Of a DNA stretch of 7,590 nt, positions 1-6,642 are shown piece by piece (within the stretch, counting starts at the first letter, position 1; each line of letters opens with the position of its first letter). The stretch is from assembly GCA_025451715.1 (NCBI GenBank), contig JANWJY010000154.1:1-7590 (forward strand), in the 5' to 3' direction. Position numbers and translations under genes: made by a program. The notes under the pieces were generated by a model. That model did no database searches. It had not been told where the DNA came from and worked only from the letters and a program-made list of their open reading frames with translations. The DNA comes from Fimbriimonadaceae bacterium (GTDB lineage Bacteria; Armatimonadota; Fimbriimonadia; Fimbriimonadales; Fimbriimonadaceae).

Positions 1-62
1 CAAAGACACCCCCCGCCGGCGTTACGACTGGCAGGAACCTCGACCCGTCAACGCGACCATCG

Positions 63-971
63 ATGGAGTTCGAGCCGTTCAAAGGGATCGAGTACGTCAG
101 CGTATCGGAGTACGACTCACAGCTAGAGGGTGCGCAGAACGTTACTCGCGTCTACAGGTTCTCTTACCGAGCCGAATTTGAGAAAGAGGCTTTGCGCCTC
201 AAGAAGCACTTCTTGGCACAAGACGGTTGGGTCGTCGAGTCAGAGCAACCGCTGATCATTGGTCACGACTTTCTCTCAGGCGATGTAGCCAGCTACGCCT
301 ACTTGGTCCAACAGGGAAGGATCGAGCGCGATGAGGACTCGTATGCTAAAACGCAAGGTACGAATGAAGTGGGCTACACTCGCATTTCCCTCAACGAGTC
401 GCTCGCGCCAAAGGCGACGGAGCCACTTGATAAGATCGTAGTCTACAGCGCCGATCACAATGAGTACGAGTTGTTCGACGTGCCCCGATCGACAGCGATT
501 GAGTCGTTCGATCGTACTGGAGACAGCCTGACGGTCACGTTTGCCGCTCCTCCTGAAGTTGGTGACGGATCAAACAGGCTTCTTGAAATCTGGCTAACTG
601 ACGGTAGTAAGCACTATGTTGCGCTCATTCAGATTAGCAAGGATATCGATGCTTTGGAAGGCGTGAGCGGCTTGTCGCTGAGTGAGGCGGTTCTCCTTAG
701 TGACGAGTCTGTATTGGCAACTCTTCCTGTCAAGCGAGCAGGAAAGAAGGTGACAGTTGATATAGGCTCACCAGGGCTTGAGCCGGTTATTGTGGTCAGC
801 CGTTGGGTTCCGGCAATGATCCCAGAGCCTCTTGCTCGGCCACGTGTGAATGAGGTGCGAGTTTCTTCGCTGCTTCTAAATGCCGACGCACTACCGATGC
901 CGAGGCCAAACCTCGACAGGTTCTTCAAACCGATAGTACGGCAATGGCAGCAAGGCGCTGAGGGCAAGTGA
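63..971 (+). CDS. Hypothetical protein, function not recognised, possibly 5'-truncated
   Basis: Encodes 302 residues from the first ATG of a frame that is open back to the left edge of the window, so the true start may lie outside it. No Shine-Dalgarno sequence precedes this ATG, which weakens it as the start. I see no signal peptide, membrane span, cysteine motif or catalytic signature. Residues about 25-65 have an aromatic-rich strand followed by a charged helix and a 'DGW' turn; the remainder alternates hydrophobic and polar residues and looks beta-rich, ending in a proline-rich tail around residues 250-290. Codon third positions use more A and T than the genes to the right, which could reflect a less expressed or more recently acquired gene. 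A stem-loop lies 14 bp after the stop. Real coding is supported by length and by G/C at third positions at the 5' end. I do not assign a function. Confidence 0.72.
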   Translation: MEFEPFKGIEYVSVSEYDSQLEGAQNVTRVYRFSYRAEFEKEALRLKKHFLAQDGWVVESEQPLIIGHDFLSGDVASYAYLVQQGRIERDEDSYAKTQGTNEVGYTRISLNESLAPKATEPLDKIVVYSADHNEYELFDVPRSTAIESFDRTGDSLTVTFAAPPEVGDGSNRLLEIWLTDGSKHYVALIQISKDIDALEGVSGLSLSEAVLLSDESVLATLPVKRAGKKVTVDIGSPGLEPVIVVSRWVPAMIPEPLARPRVNEVRVSSLLLNADALPMPRPNLDRFFKPIVRQWQQGAEGK

Positions 972-984
972 TGTACTCGGGCAT

Positions 985-1019
985 CGGTTTCAACTGAGCG
1001 CACGAATTCAGCGAAACCG
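985..1019 (+). terminator. Stem-loop after the first gene, candidate terminator
   Basis: The arms CGGTTTC (985-991) and GAAACCG (1013-1019) pair perfectly. The inner arms CTGA (994-997) and TCAG (1008-1011) extend the stem across a small asymmetric bulge (AA against C), leaving a 10-nt loop. It starts 14 bp past the stop at 971. No run of T follows, only a C/T-rich stretch, so this is not a classic intrinsic terminator. It may be a 3'-end stabiliser or an operator-like inverted repeat ahead of the cytochrome gene. Confidence 0.4.
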
Positions 1020-1046
1020 GCCCCTTCCTGCCGCAGTGGAATGCTC

Positions 1047-1052
1047 CATAAT
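1047..1052 (+). promoter_or_regulatory. Weak -10-like element just upstream of the cytochrome gene
   Basis: CATAAT matches TATAAT at five of six positions and ends 7 bp before the ATG at 1060. With no Shine-Dalgarno sequence before that ATG, this spacing would fit a leaderless or very short-leader transcript. No convincing -35 box lies about 17 bp upstream, so the call is tentative. Confidence 0.25.
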
Positions 1053-1059
1053 CTATGCG

Positions 1060-2091
1060 ATGGCACGTCGTTTCACTTCACTAGCACTCGTCCTCTTTGC
1101 TGCAGCCCCTTTCGCGATACTGCTGGCCAAACAGGATCCGCAACAGGACCTCAAGTGCGAGGACGTGTACACGAACATCAAGGTGTTCAAGGGAGTCCCA
1201 GCAAACGACCTGATCCCGACGATGGAGTTCATGGCTGCCTCGATGAAGTGGGAGTGCAAAGACTGCCACGACACGACCGATTACACCAAAGAGTCGCACG
1301 CGATCGAGACGACGCGACAGATGGTGTTGCTCCAACGGGACATCAACGAAAAGTGGTTCAACGGCAGGCTCGAAGTCACGTGCATGACGTGCCACAACGG
1401 AGAAGAGCACCCCATCAACATCCCGACACCGGACGGCACCAACCTGCGACACGGGCGAATGTCGAACCCTCCAAAGCCCGCAGAAATCTTCGCCAAGCAC
1501 GTCACTGCCGCAGGAAAGGCACCAGTCATGCTCACACGGACAGGGAAGCTCACTTCGCCCGACCTCGAAACCGGAGAGATCAAGACCGAGCCGCTCGAAG
1601 TGGTCCAGGCGGAGGGAGGCAAGTTCCGGCTCGCGGCTGGATCGAAAGTCGTCGTTTCTGACGGAGCACAGGTCACTTACGGTGGGGTTCTTATGTGGGG
1701 CGAGCCCGTCGCCGTGTTCCAACGGATCGGCCGCACGTGGTGGGGCGACGGCCCTTTCTCGGGGTTGGCGGGCAACGCCGTCAGCGGAAAGGACCGAGTG
1801 GGCGATTCCGACGTAGTGGTCGTTAAGGGCACGAGGACCTCGACGGGATCAACGGAGGATCTCTACTTCGACATCAAGACCGGGTTGCTCGTGCGCATGG
1901 TCAACATCAGGCGGACATCGGTCGGCTCCGTCGTCACAACGTTCGACTATGAGGACTACAAGACTGTCGATGGTACGGCAGTCCCAATGAAGCTCACGGT
2001 CACGTTCGCAGGCGGCCAGAAGTGGGAGATGAAGTTTGAGTCGTCGAAGACTTCGACGACGATCGATGAGAGCCTTTTCAAGATTGACTAG
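1060..2091 (+). CDS. Exported diheme cytochrome c, photosynthetic reaction center cytochrome-like, with LolA-like C-terminal domain
   Basis: Encodes 343 residues. I start at the ATG at 1060 because it begins directly with a signal peptide (two Arg, then a hydrophobic stretch through about residue 23); the in-frame GTG at 1036 would add eight residues ahead of it. Two heme c sites are visible: C66-K-D-C69-H70 and C108-M-T-C111-H112. Met55, Met58 and Met62 lie on the helix before the first site, and Met88 lies on the helix between the two sites. These are candidate axial ligands, as in the tetraheme reaction center subunit of which this is a half-sized relative. The phrase around residues 42-60 (KVFKGVPANDLIPTMEFMAA) is typical of the family in non-phototrophic Acidobacteriota. 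Residues about 190-343 form a beta-rich region containing 'YFDIKTGLLVRM' and ending in 'IDESLFKID', resembling the LolA/LolB-like lipoprotein carrier fold often fused to these cytochromes. The protein probably acts in the periplasm in electron transfer. The partner is unknown, and no photosynthesis gene is nearby. Its stop overlaps that of the convergent peptidase gene. Confidence 0.9.
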   Translation: MARRFTSLALVLFAAAPFAILLAKQDPQQDLKCEDVYTNIKVFKGVPANDLIPTMEFMAASMKWECKDCHDTTDYTKESHAIETTRQMVLLQRDINEKWFNGRLEVTCMTCHNGEEHPINIPTPDGTNLRHGRMSNPPKPAEIFAKHVTAAGKAPVMLTRTGKLTSPDLETGEIKTEPLEVVQAEGGKFRLAAGSKVVVSDGAQVTYGGVLMWGEPVAVFQRIGRTWWGDGPFSGLAGNAVSGKDRVGDSDVVVVKGTRTSTGSTEDLYFDIKTGLLVRMVNIRRTSVGSVVTTFDYEDYKTVDGTAVPMKLTVTFAGGQKWEMKFESSKTSTTIDESLFKID

Positions 2092-2924
2092 AGGCTCCGC
2101 GCGGAGAACGTGTCGCCTTTGTTCACGTCTCCCGAGCGGTACCCGTTCATAAACCACCGCATTCGCTGTTCGCTCGTGCCGTGTGTAAAGGCGTCCGGCA
2201 CGACATAGCCCTGCCCGCGCTTCTGAAGGGTGTCGTCACCGATCGCGCTCGCAGCCTCCATAGCCTCTCGGATGTCCCCCTCGTCGAGCGCTGCCATTTC
2301 TCGGGCATGGTTCGCCCAAACGCCTGCGTAAAAGTCTGCCTGCAGCTCCAATCTCACCGAGAGCTCGTTCGCGTCGCTCTCGCTCATCCTTGAGCGCTGA
2401 GAGTTCACCTTGTCGAGCGTCCCAAGTAAGTTTTGAACGTGATGTCCGATCTCGTGCGCGATGACATATGCGCGCGCAAAGTCGCCGCGTGCGCCGAGTT
2501 GGGACTCCATCTGGTCGAAGAACGAGAAGTCGAGGTACGCCTTCATGTCTTCGCCGCAATAGAACGGTCCGACGGCCGCGCTTGCCATGCCGCACGCTGA
2601 ATCGACTGATCCGCTAAAGAGAACAAGGGTCGGTGCCTGGTACTTCTCACCACCGCTCGAGAAGATCGCTGACCACACTTCTTCGGTATCGGCCAAGGTC
2701 ACTGCGACGAACTCCTTGTGCTTCGCCTCCTGTTCCGGCGAGATAGTTGACTGGGTCTGTAGCGCGGGCCCGATCTGCCCTTCCAACGCACCTACGTCGC
2801 CAGTGAACAAGACGTACACGATCGCGATGATGAGCCCGACGCCGCCGACGCCCGCAGCACCCTTTGCCGTGCTGCCCCTGCGATCCTCGACGTTCGTACT
2901 CTGCCGTCTTCCTGACCAACGCAT
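2088..2924 (-). CDS. ypfJ: Neutral zinc metallopeptidase, YpfJ/KPN_02809 family, membrane-anchored
   Basis: Encodes 278 residues. The start at the ATG at 2924 gives the family's usual opening, MRW-GRR-S-NVEDRR; a GTG nine codons upstream would add an atypical extension. A single membrane span lies at about residues 25-41, after a short basic N-terminus, so most of the protein should lie on the outer face of the membrane. The zinc site is H157-E-I-G-H161 with Glu158 as catalytic base. Glu193 in 'RLELQADFYAG' is the likely third ligand, as in gluzincin-type peptidases. Cys111 and Cys123, about 35-45 residues before the site, could form a disulfide. Also seen are the 'ADFYAGVWA' and 'SEQRMRWFMNGY' segments characteristic of the family (Pfam Zn_peptidase). 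Length and all key residues are intact. The physiological substrate is not known for this family. The gene faces the cytochrome gene tail to tail and diverges from the NTF2-like gene. No strong Shine-Dalgarno sequence is visible; a purine-rich GGTAGG lies too far upstream to be certain. Confidence 0.93.
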   Translation of the reverse strand: MRWSGRRQSTNVEDRRGSTAKGAAGVGGVGLIIAIVYVLFTGDVGALEGQIGPALQTQSTISPEQEAKHKEFVAVTLADTEEVWSAIFSSGGEKYQAPTLVLFSGSVDSACGMASAAVGPFYCGEDMKAYLDFSFFDQMESQLGARGDFARAYVIAHEIGHHVQNLLGTLDKVNSQRSRMSESDANELSVRLELQADFYAGVWANHAREMAALDEGDIREAMEAASAIGDDTLQKRGQGYVVPDAFTHGTSEQRMRWFMNGYRSGDVNKGDTFSARSL

Positions 2925-3115
2925 GTTGCTGTCAATAAACCTACCCAACACGGGTTCCGTCAGCCTGCATTGTGGGCCAAATTACTGTGTCTAATTGATG
3001 CGCCTACGTGATGGGTCACCGCAGCCAAGAGCTCCTAAATCGAACGGTGCAGCGTCCGATGAGAGCGGCGAGGTTTGGTGGAACCATACTGTGTCGGCCC
3101 GGAGTTGTTTTCATC
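2925..3115. promoter_or_regulatory. Divergent intergenic region between ypfJ and the NTF2-like gene
   Basis: These 191 bp separate two diverging genes and must hold promoters for both unless transcription enters from outside. On the plus strand a CATACT (3085-3090) is a possible -10 box for the right-hand gene, with no clear -35. On the minus strand TTGACA occurs just before the ypfJ ATG, too close to serve that start, and a TAGACA lies farther out. I see no strong inverted repeat or RNA gene. An open frame from 3008 that runs through this gap into the NTF2-like gene is best read as a non-coding extension of that gene. Confidence 0.4.
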
Positions 3116-3556
3116 ATGAAGCACGTTGTCTTGAGTCTCGCACTCGTTCTAGCCCTTATCGCCGCTGGCCAGGACGCTCCTGTCCCTCAGCAGCCAACGA
3201 TAGACCTTCCGGCGGAGCTTGATCGCGTTCTCCGTGAATACGAGAGCGGATGGACCAAGGGCGATAGCAAGGCACTGGCAGGGCTGTTCACGATTGACGG
3301 CTACGTCATGCAGCCGAACAGCCAACCGGTGAAGGGGAGGGAGGCGATCGAAAGGGCCTATCAGGGTGGAGGAGGACCCCTGGCTCTCCGAGCGTTCGCC
3401 TATGGAGCGGACGGAGGCGTCGCCTACATCCTTGGTGGCTTCGCGAGCAAGCAAGGCGAGCCAGATCGAGGCAAGTTCACACTCACGCTGCGAAAGGTCG
3501 ATGGTAAGTGGCTGATCGCAAGCGATATGGACAGTCCAAACCAACGCCGCCAATGA
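3116..3556 (+). CDS. Secreted NTF2-like / SnoaL-like (DUF4440) small protein
   Basis: Encodes 146 residues. I chose the ATG at 3116 because GGAG lies 11 nt before it and because it starts exactly at a signal peptide: Met-Lys-His, a hydrophobic core to about residue 17, and probable cleavage after the Ala-Ala-Gly at 16-18. The longer frame from 3008 adds 36 residues that would bury this signal internally. The mature part (about 31-140) follows the NTF2-like cone-fold pattern: an amphipathic helix with 'YESGWTKGDSKALAGLFTIDGYVMQP', then 'VKGREAIERAY', then strands ending in 'GKFTLTLRKVDGKWLIASDMDS', the hallmark C-terminus of DUF4440/YybH/SgcJ-type proteins. Members bind small ligands or act as accessory domains, and many have no known function. 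No catalytic residue set is obvious. The gene stands alone between divergent and convergent neighbours. Confidence 0.85.
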   Translation: MKHVVLSLALVLALIAAGQDAPVPQQPTIDLPAELDRVLREYESGWTKGDSKALAGLFTIDGYVMQPNSQPVKGREAIERAYQGGGGPLALRAFAYGADGGVAYILGGFASKQGEPDRGKFTLTLRKVDGKWLIASDMDSPNQRRQ

Positions 3557-3670
3557 GCACCTGGGACATTGTGATGCTGGCACTCTTGGTCTCAGATTAA
3601 GAACTGGGAGACGAGTGATGTGGCATCCGAGCGTCAATGCGGGAAGTTCTAGATCGCAGTGTCTGCCTAA
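3557..3670. other. Convergent intergenic gap, 114 bp
   Basis: This gap lies between the tails of the NTF2-like gene (+) and the HD-GYP regulator gene (-). It contains a loose inverted repeat, AGAACT (3600-3605) and AGTTCT (3645-3650), with a 39-nt loop. That is too weak to call a terminator. There is no T tract and no recognisable gene. Confidence 0.5.
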
Positions 3671-4786
3671 CTACGCCGCGAACTTCTTTTCTGCGAGCTG
3701 CTCGTCCGAGTGCTCGTTCATGATCGACACCGCGTCTTCGTGCCGACGGACCATTGCATCAGCGACTGCCGGATCAAAGTGCGAGCCGCTTCCTTGCTGA
3801 ATCGCCTTGAGTGCATCGGAGAACTCCATCGCCTCCTTGTACGGCCGCTTTGAACACAGCGCGTCGAACACGTCTGCAACAGCGACGATCCGGCCCGAAA
3901 CGGGGATCTCCTTGCCGCTCAGCCCCGCCGGATAGCCTGAGCCGTCCCACTTCTCATGGTGGGTTCGCGCGATCTCGGCGGCGTACTCGAGCAGTCCGTT
4001 CGAGCCGTTCGCTCCACCCGAAAGGAGACTAAACGTCGAGTGAAGGTCACTCTTGAGCACGTCCGCGCCGATCTGACAGTGCGCCTGCATCGCCTTGAAC
4101 TCTTCTGGCGTCAACCGCGCTGGCTTGAGCAGAATTGAGTCCGCGATGCCGAGCTTTCCGATGTCGTGGAGCGTACTCGCAAGCAGTATGTTCTCTTGGA
4201 GCTTTGCGTCAAACCCCATCTCCTCCGCGAGCATTCTCGACAAGAGGCCCACCCGAAGAATGTGAAACCCGGTCGTTGAGTCGCGAAGCTCGGCCGCCCG
4301 AGCCAGTCTGAAGATCACCTCTCGGCGCGAAGACTCGAGTTCTATGGTCCGCTCACGAACGCGCTGCTCCAGGATCTCGTTCTGTCCTCGTACCTCGTCC
4401 TGGAAGTCTTTGAGAGTCAATGCGTTCCTCAGCCGAACGACCAGCTCGGAAAAGTCGCACGGCTTGTTCAAGAAGTCCGTCGCCCCACTCTCGAGGCACT
4501 CCATTCGCTTCTTAACCTCGTTGTTTCCTGTGAGCAGGATGAATGGGAGGAACTGCGTGTCGGGCTCTGAGCGAACGAGTTTGAGCAGGTCGATGCCTGA
4601 CTTTCCAGGCATGTTGAGGTCGGACACGATCGCGTCGGGCACGTCTGCCTCAATCGACTTCCATGCTTCGTCGACAGAGTCGAAAAAACGGCTCTCCCAC
4701 TCACCATTCATCTTGCGCAGCATCCGCCGAAATGCGTCGAGCACACGCGAATCGTCGTCGACGAAAACGATCCGCCTTACGCGCAT
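3671..4786 (-). CDS. Response regulator with HD-GYP output (cyclic-di-GMP phosphodiesterase)
   Basis: Encodes 371 residues. The ATG at 4786 is chosen because GGAGAAGG lies 4 nt upstream and the receiver domain starts right after it; the open frame continues upstream only because it runs inside the kinase gene. An N-terminal REC domain (about 4-122) has the acidic cluster D10-D11-D12, phospho-acceptor D56 in 'SDLNMPGKSG', T86 and K108. A charged, helical, probably coiled-coil linker spans about 125-160. The HD-GYP domain (about 160-350) has H175, the H207-D208 pair in 'HDIGKLG', H276-H277, and G284-Y285-P286 in 'HHEKWDGSGYP'. This metal-ligand set is what active HD-GYP enzymes need to hydrolyse cyclic-di-GMP, so the protein is RpfG-like in architecture. 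It acts in the cytoplasm. The gene overlaps the upstream histidine kinase gene by 10 bp, which makes that kinase the likely cognate phosphodonor and suggests translational coupling. It is the last gene of the three-gene operon. Confidence 0.95.
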   Translation of the reverse strand: MRVRRIVFVDDDSRVLDAFRRMLRKMNGEWESRFFDSVDEAWKSIEADVPDAIVSDLNMPGKSGIDLLKLVRSEPDTQFLPFILLTGNNEVKKRMECLESGATDFLNKPCDFSELVVRLRNALTLKDFQDEVRGQNEILEQRVRERTIELESSRREVIFRLARAAELRDSTTGFHILRVGLLSRMLAEEMGFDAKLQENILLASTLHDIGKLGIADSILLKPARLTPEEFKAMQAHCQIGADVLKSDLHSTFSLLSGGANGSNGLLEYAAEIARTHHEKWDGSGYPAGLSGKEIPVSGRIVAVADVFDALCSKRPYKEAMEFSDALKAIQQGSGSHFDPAVADAMVRRHEDAVSIMNEHSDEQLAEKKFAA

Positions 4787-6642
4787 TGCACCTTCTCCGG
4801 CGGCCCGATGGGAAGCCTGATCACGAACGTCGCACCAGCGTTCGCCTTGGAGGCGAGTGTGATCTCTCCGGCGTGCCGATCGACTGCGTTCCTCGTAATG
4901 GCGAGCCCTTGTCCGGTACCGACTCCGACTCCCTTCGTCGTAAAGAACGGGTCGAACACGTTGTTCCGGATTTTGTCGGGTATCCCGCAGCCGTTGTCGC
5001 TCACGGTAATCGTCACGTGTGTGGAGTCGGCTCGCGTCGCAATGAGGATCGAGCCCTTCTCGGAATCCTTGAACTTTTGCTCTATCGCCTGAGCCGAGTT
5101 TACGACGAGGTTGAGGATGACTTGGCTCAGTTCTCCTGGGTTGCCCTGAATCGATGGGAGCGACGGATCGAGGTCGAGTTCGACGTTTGCGACGTACTTC
5201 CACTCGTTCCTCGCGACCATGACAGTGCTCTCGATGACCCGATTGAGGTCGACCATCGTGAATGACTCGACACCCGGGTGTGCAAACTCCTTCATCGCGC
5301 GTATGATCGAACCAACGCGCTCGACGCCCTCGAGGGCCTGCGTCAGCGCCGGCGGTATCTGTTCGAGCATGAAGTCAAGGTCGGCTGACTCCTCCAACTC
5401 CTTTATGCGTTTGGCGTTCGCCTCGCTCAGCCGAGACTCGGCCAGGGTTCGGCGGTACTCGTTCGTCAGCTCGACGAGGCTTCCAAAGCTCTCTTCGACA
5501 AACCGGACGTTGTCTCCAATGTACTGGTTTGGGGTGTTGATCTCGTGTGCGACGCCGGGTGCGAGCTGACCCAGGCTCTCCATCTTGTTCGTGTGTGCAA
5601 GCTGCTCCTCCAGTTTTTTGCGCTCCGAGATGTCGCGGACGAACGCGGTGTACAAGGGGCAGCCCTTTACAGGAACGCACATGACTGAGACCTCGATCGG
5701 TATCGGCGTGCCCGTTTCGGAGACGGCCAGGAGCTCGACGTTCTGGTTGACCAAGTGCCCACGCCCGCTGCTTGCATGCGCCTGCAGGCTCGTCTCAACA
5801 AACTCTTGCGATTGCCCAGGACAAAAGATGTTCTGCAGCGGGATTCCAAGCACATGGTGGCGGCTCACACCGAAGATGCGCTCTGCGGCGGGATTGATCT
5901 CAATAATCCTGCCCTCAGAGTTCGCTGTGACGATCCCGTCAAGTGCGTTCTCGAAAACGGTCGTCTTTTGAAGCTCTGACTCGCGCAGCTCCTCCGTGCG
6001 CTCCTTCACGATGGCCTCAACGCCCTCATTCGTGGCTTCTAGCTCTGCCTGTTGCTGAGCGATCGCTTGAACCTCGCTCACGCCACGGATGCATGACGCG
6101 ATCAGTATGACGTCTTCAAATGCGACCCAGCCTGCGTGCTCGACGAACCGCCACTCGGCGTTAGCGATGACACCATAAACTGACTCGGGAATGTAGATGC
6201 CGCGAACGAGGTGGTCCGCTGCAACAACTACGGTCGCCCAGATGAGGATGCGCCAGTCCCGGTAGAAGGAGAGGAAGGCCAGCGTCCCGAACACGTGGAA
6301 GTGCGTCTCGATGCGCCCACCAGAGATGTGTATCAGGAGCGCGGACATCAACATGTGGCACACCGCTACGATGCACCTTGTTCGGTACTGCCCGGGCCAG
6401 AACACCGTCGCGTAGACGATGGGAGCGGTGATGACGGCTCCAAGAACGATCGCGATGAGCACGTGCGGGTGGATCGCGCTCTCTGTTCCGGAGTACGTGC
6501 GCGGGCTTAAGATGTATGCGACAAAGACGCCTGCAACGTATTCGACGATCGTCAGCCACAGGAACAGTCTGTCCGTCGAACGCCGGATCCTGTCGAGATG
6601 GCTGGCCTTCAGCTCTGCTGTCCTTGCGGCGACGGTTGTCAT
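4777..6642 (-). CDS. Membrane histidine kinase with His-rich multi-pass sensor domain and PAS domain
   Basis: Encodes 621 residues. The ATG at 6642 is preferred over a GTG at 6666 because it overlaps the previous gene's stop as ATGA and has AGGAAG 9 nt upstream. Residues about 27-185 form five or six membrane segments. Within them 'GGRIETHFHVFG' (109-119), 'FYRDWR' (126-131), 'AADH' (141-144) and 'EHAGW' (168-172) make up a conserved signature seen in other sensor proteins, with His114, His116, His144 and His169 as possible heme, metal or quinone ligands; that role is inference. A helical linker (about 190-227) leads to a PAS domain (about 228-337). The DHp region carries the phospho-acceptor H366 in 'GVAHEINTP'. 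The ATPase domain has the N box with N515, D549-N-G-C-G-I-P, 'DPFFTTK' (564-570) and 'GTGQGL' (575-580), all intact. About 150 residues separate H366 from N515, longer than in textbook kinases but usual for the 'HEINTPxQYIGDN' class. Partner: the overlapping HD-GYP regulator. Confidence 0.94.
   Translation of the reverse strand: MTTVAARTAELKASHLDRIRRSTDRLFLWLTIVEYVAGVFVAYILSPRTYSGTESAIHPHVLIAIVLGAVITAPIVYATVFWPGQYRTRCIVAVCHMLMSALLIHISGGRIETHFHVFGTLAFLSFYRDWRILIWATVVVAADHLVRGIYIPESVYGVIANAEWRFVEHAGWVAFEDVILIASCIRGVSEVQAIAQQQAELEATNEGVEAIVKERTEELRESELQKTTVFENALDGIVTANSEGRIIEINPAAERIFGVSRHHVLGIPLQNIFCPGQSQEFVETSLQAHASSGRGHLVNQNVELLAVSETGTPIPIEVSVMCVPVKGCPLYTAFVRDISERKKLEEQLAHTNKMESLGQLAPGVAHEINTPNQYIGDNVRFVEESFGSLVELTNEYRRTLAESRLSEANAKRIKELEESADLDFMLEQIPPALTQALEGVERVGSIIRAMKEFAHPGVESFTMVDLNRVIESTVMVARNEWKYVANVELDLDPSLPSIQGNPGELSQVILNLVVNSAQAIEQKFKDSEKGSILIATRADSTHVTITVSDNGCGIPDKIRNNVFDPFFTTKGVGVGTGQGLAITRNAVDRHAGEITLASKANAGATFVIRLPIGPPEKVQCA

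Noticed and set aside
629..1066. A 145-codon open frame on the minus strand under the first gene
   Set aside because: It runs antisense to the better supported plus-strand gene, is Arg/Ser-rich and has no domain features; it is a shadow frame.
1081..1722. A 213-codon minus-strand frame inside the cytochrome gene
   Set aside because: The plus strand has two CxxCH sites and a signal peptide in a coherent family pattern; the antisense frame is a by-product of G/C-ending codons.
3008..3115. N-terminal extension of the NTF2-like protein from 3008
   Set aside because: It would place the signal peptide internally, and the ATG at 3116 has a GGAG upstream.
3600..3650. Inverted repeat AGAACT/AGTTCT in the convergent gap as a shared terminator
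   Set aside because: Six-base arms with a 39-nt loop and no T tract are expected by chance.
4787..5203. N-terminal extension of the HD-GYP regulator by 139 residues
   Set aside because: The extension is Arg-rich, lies wholly within the histidine kinase ATPase coding region in another frame, and the REC domain plus a strong Shine-Dalgarno sequence fix the start at 4786.
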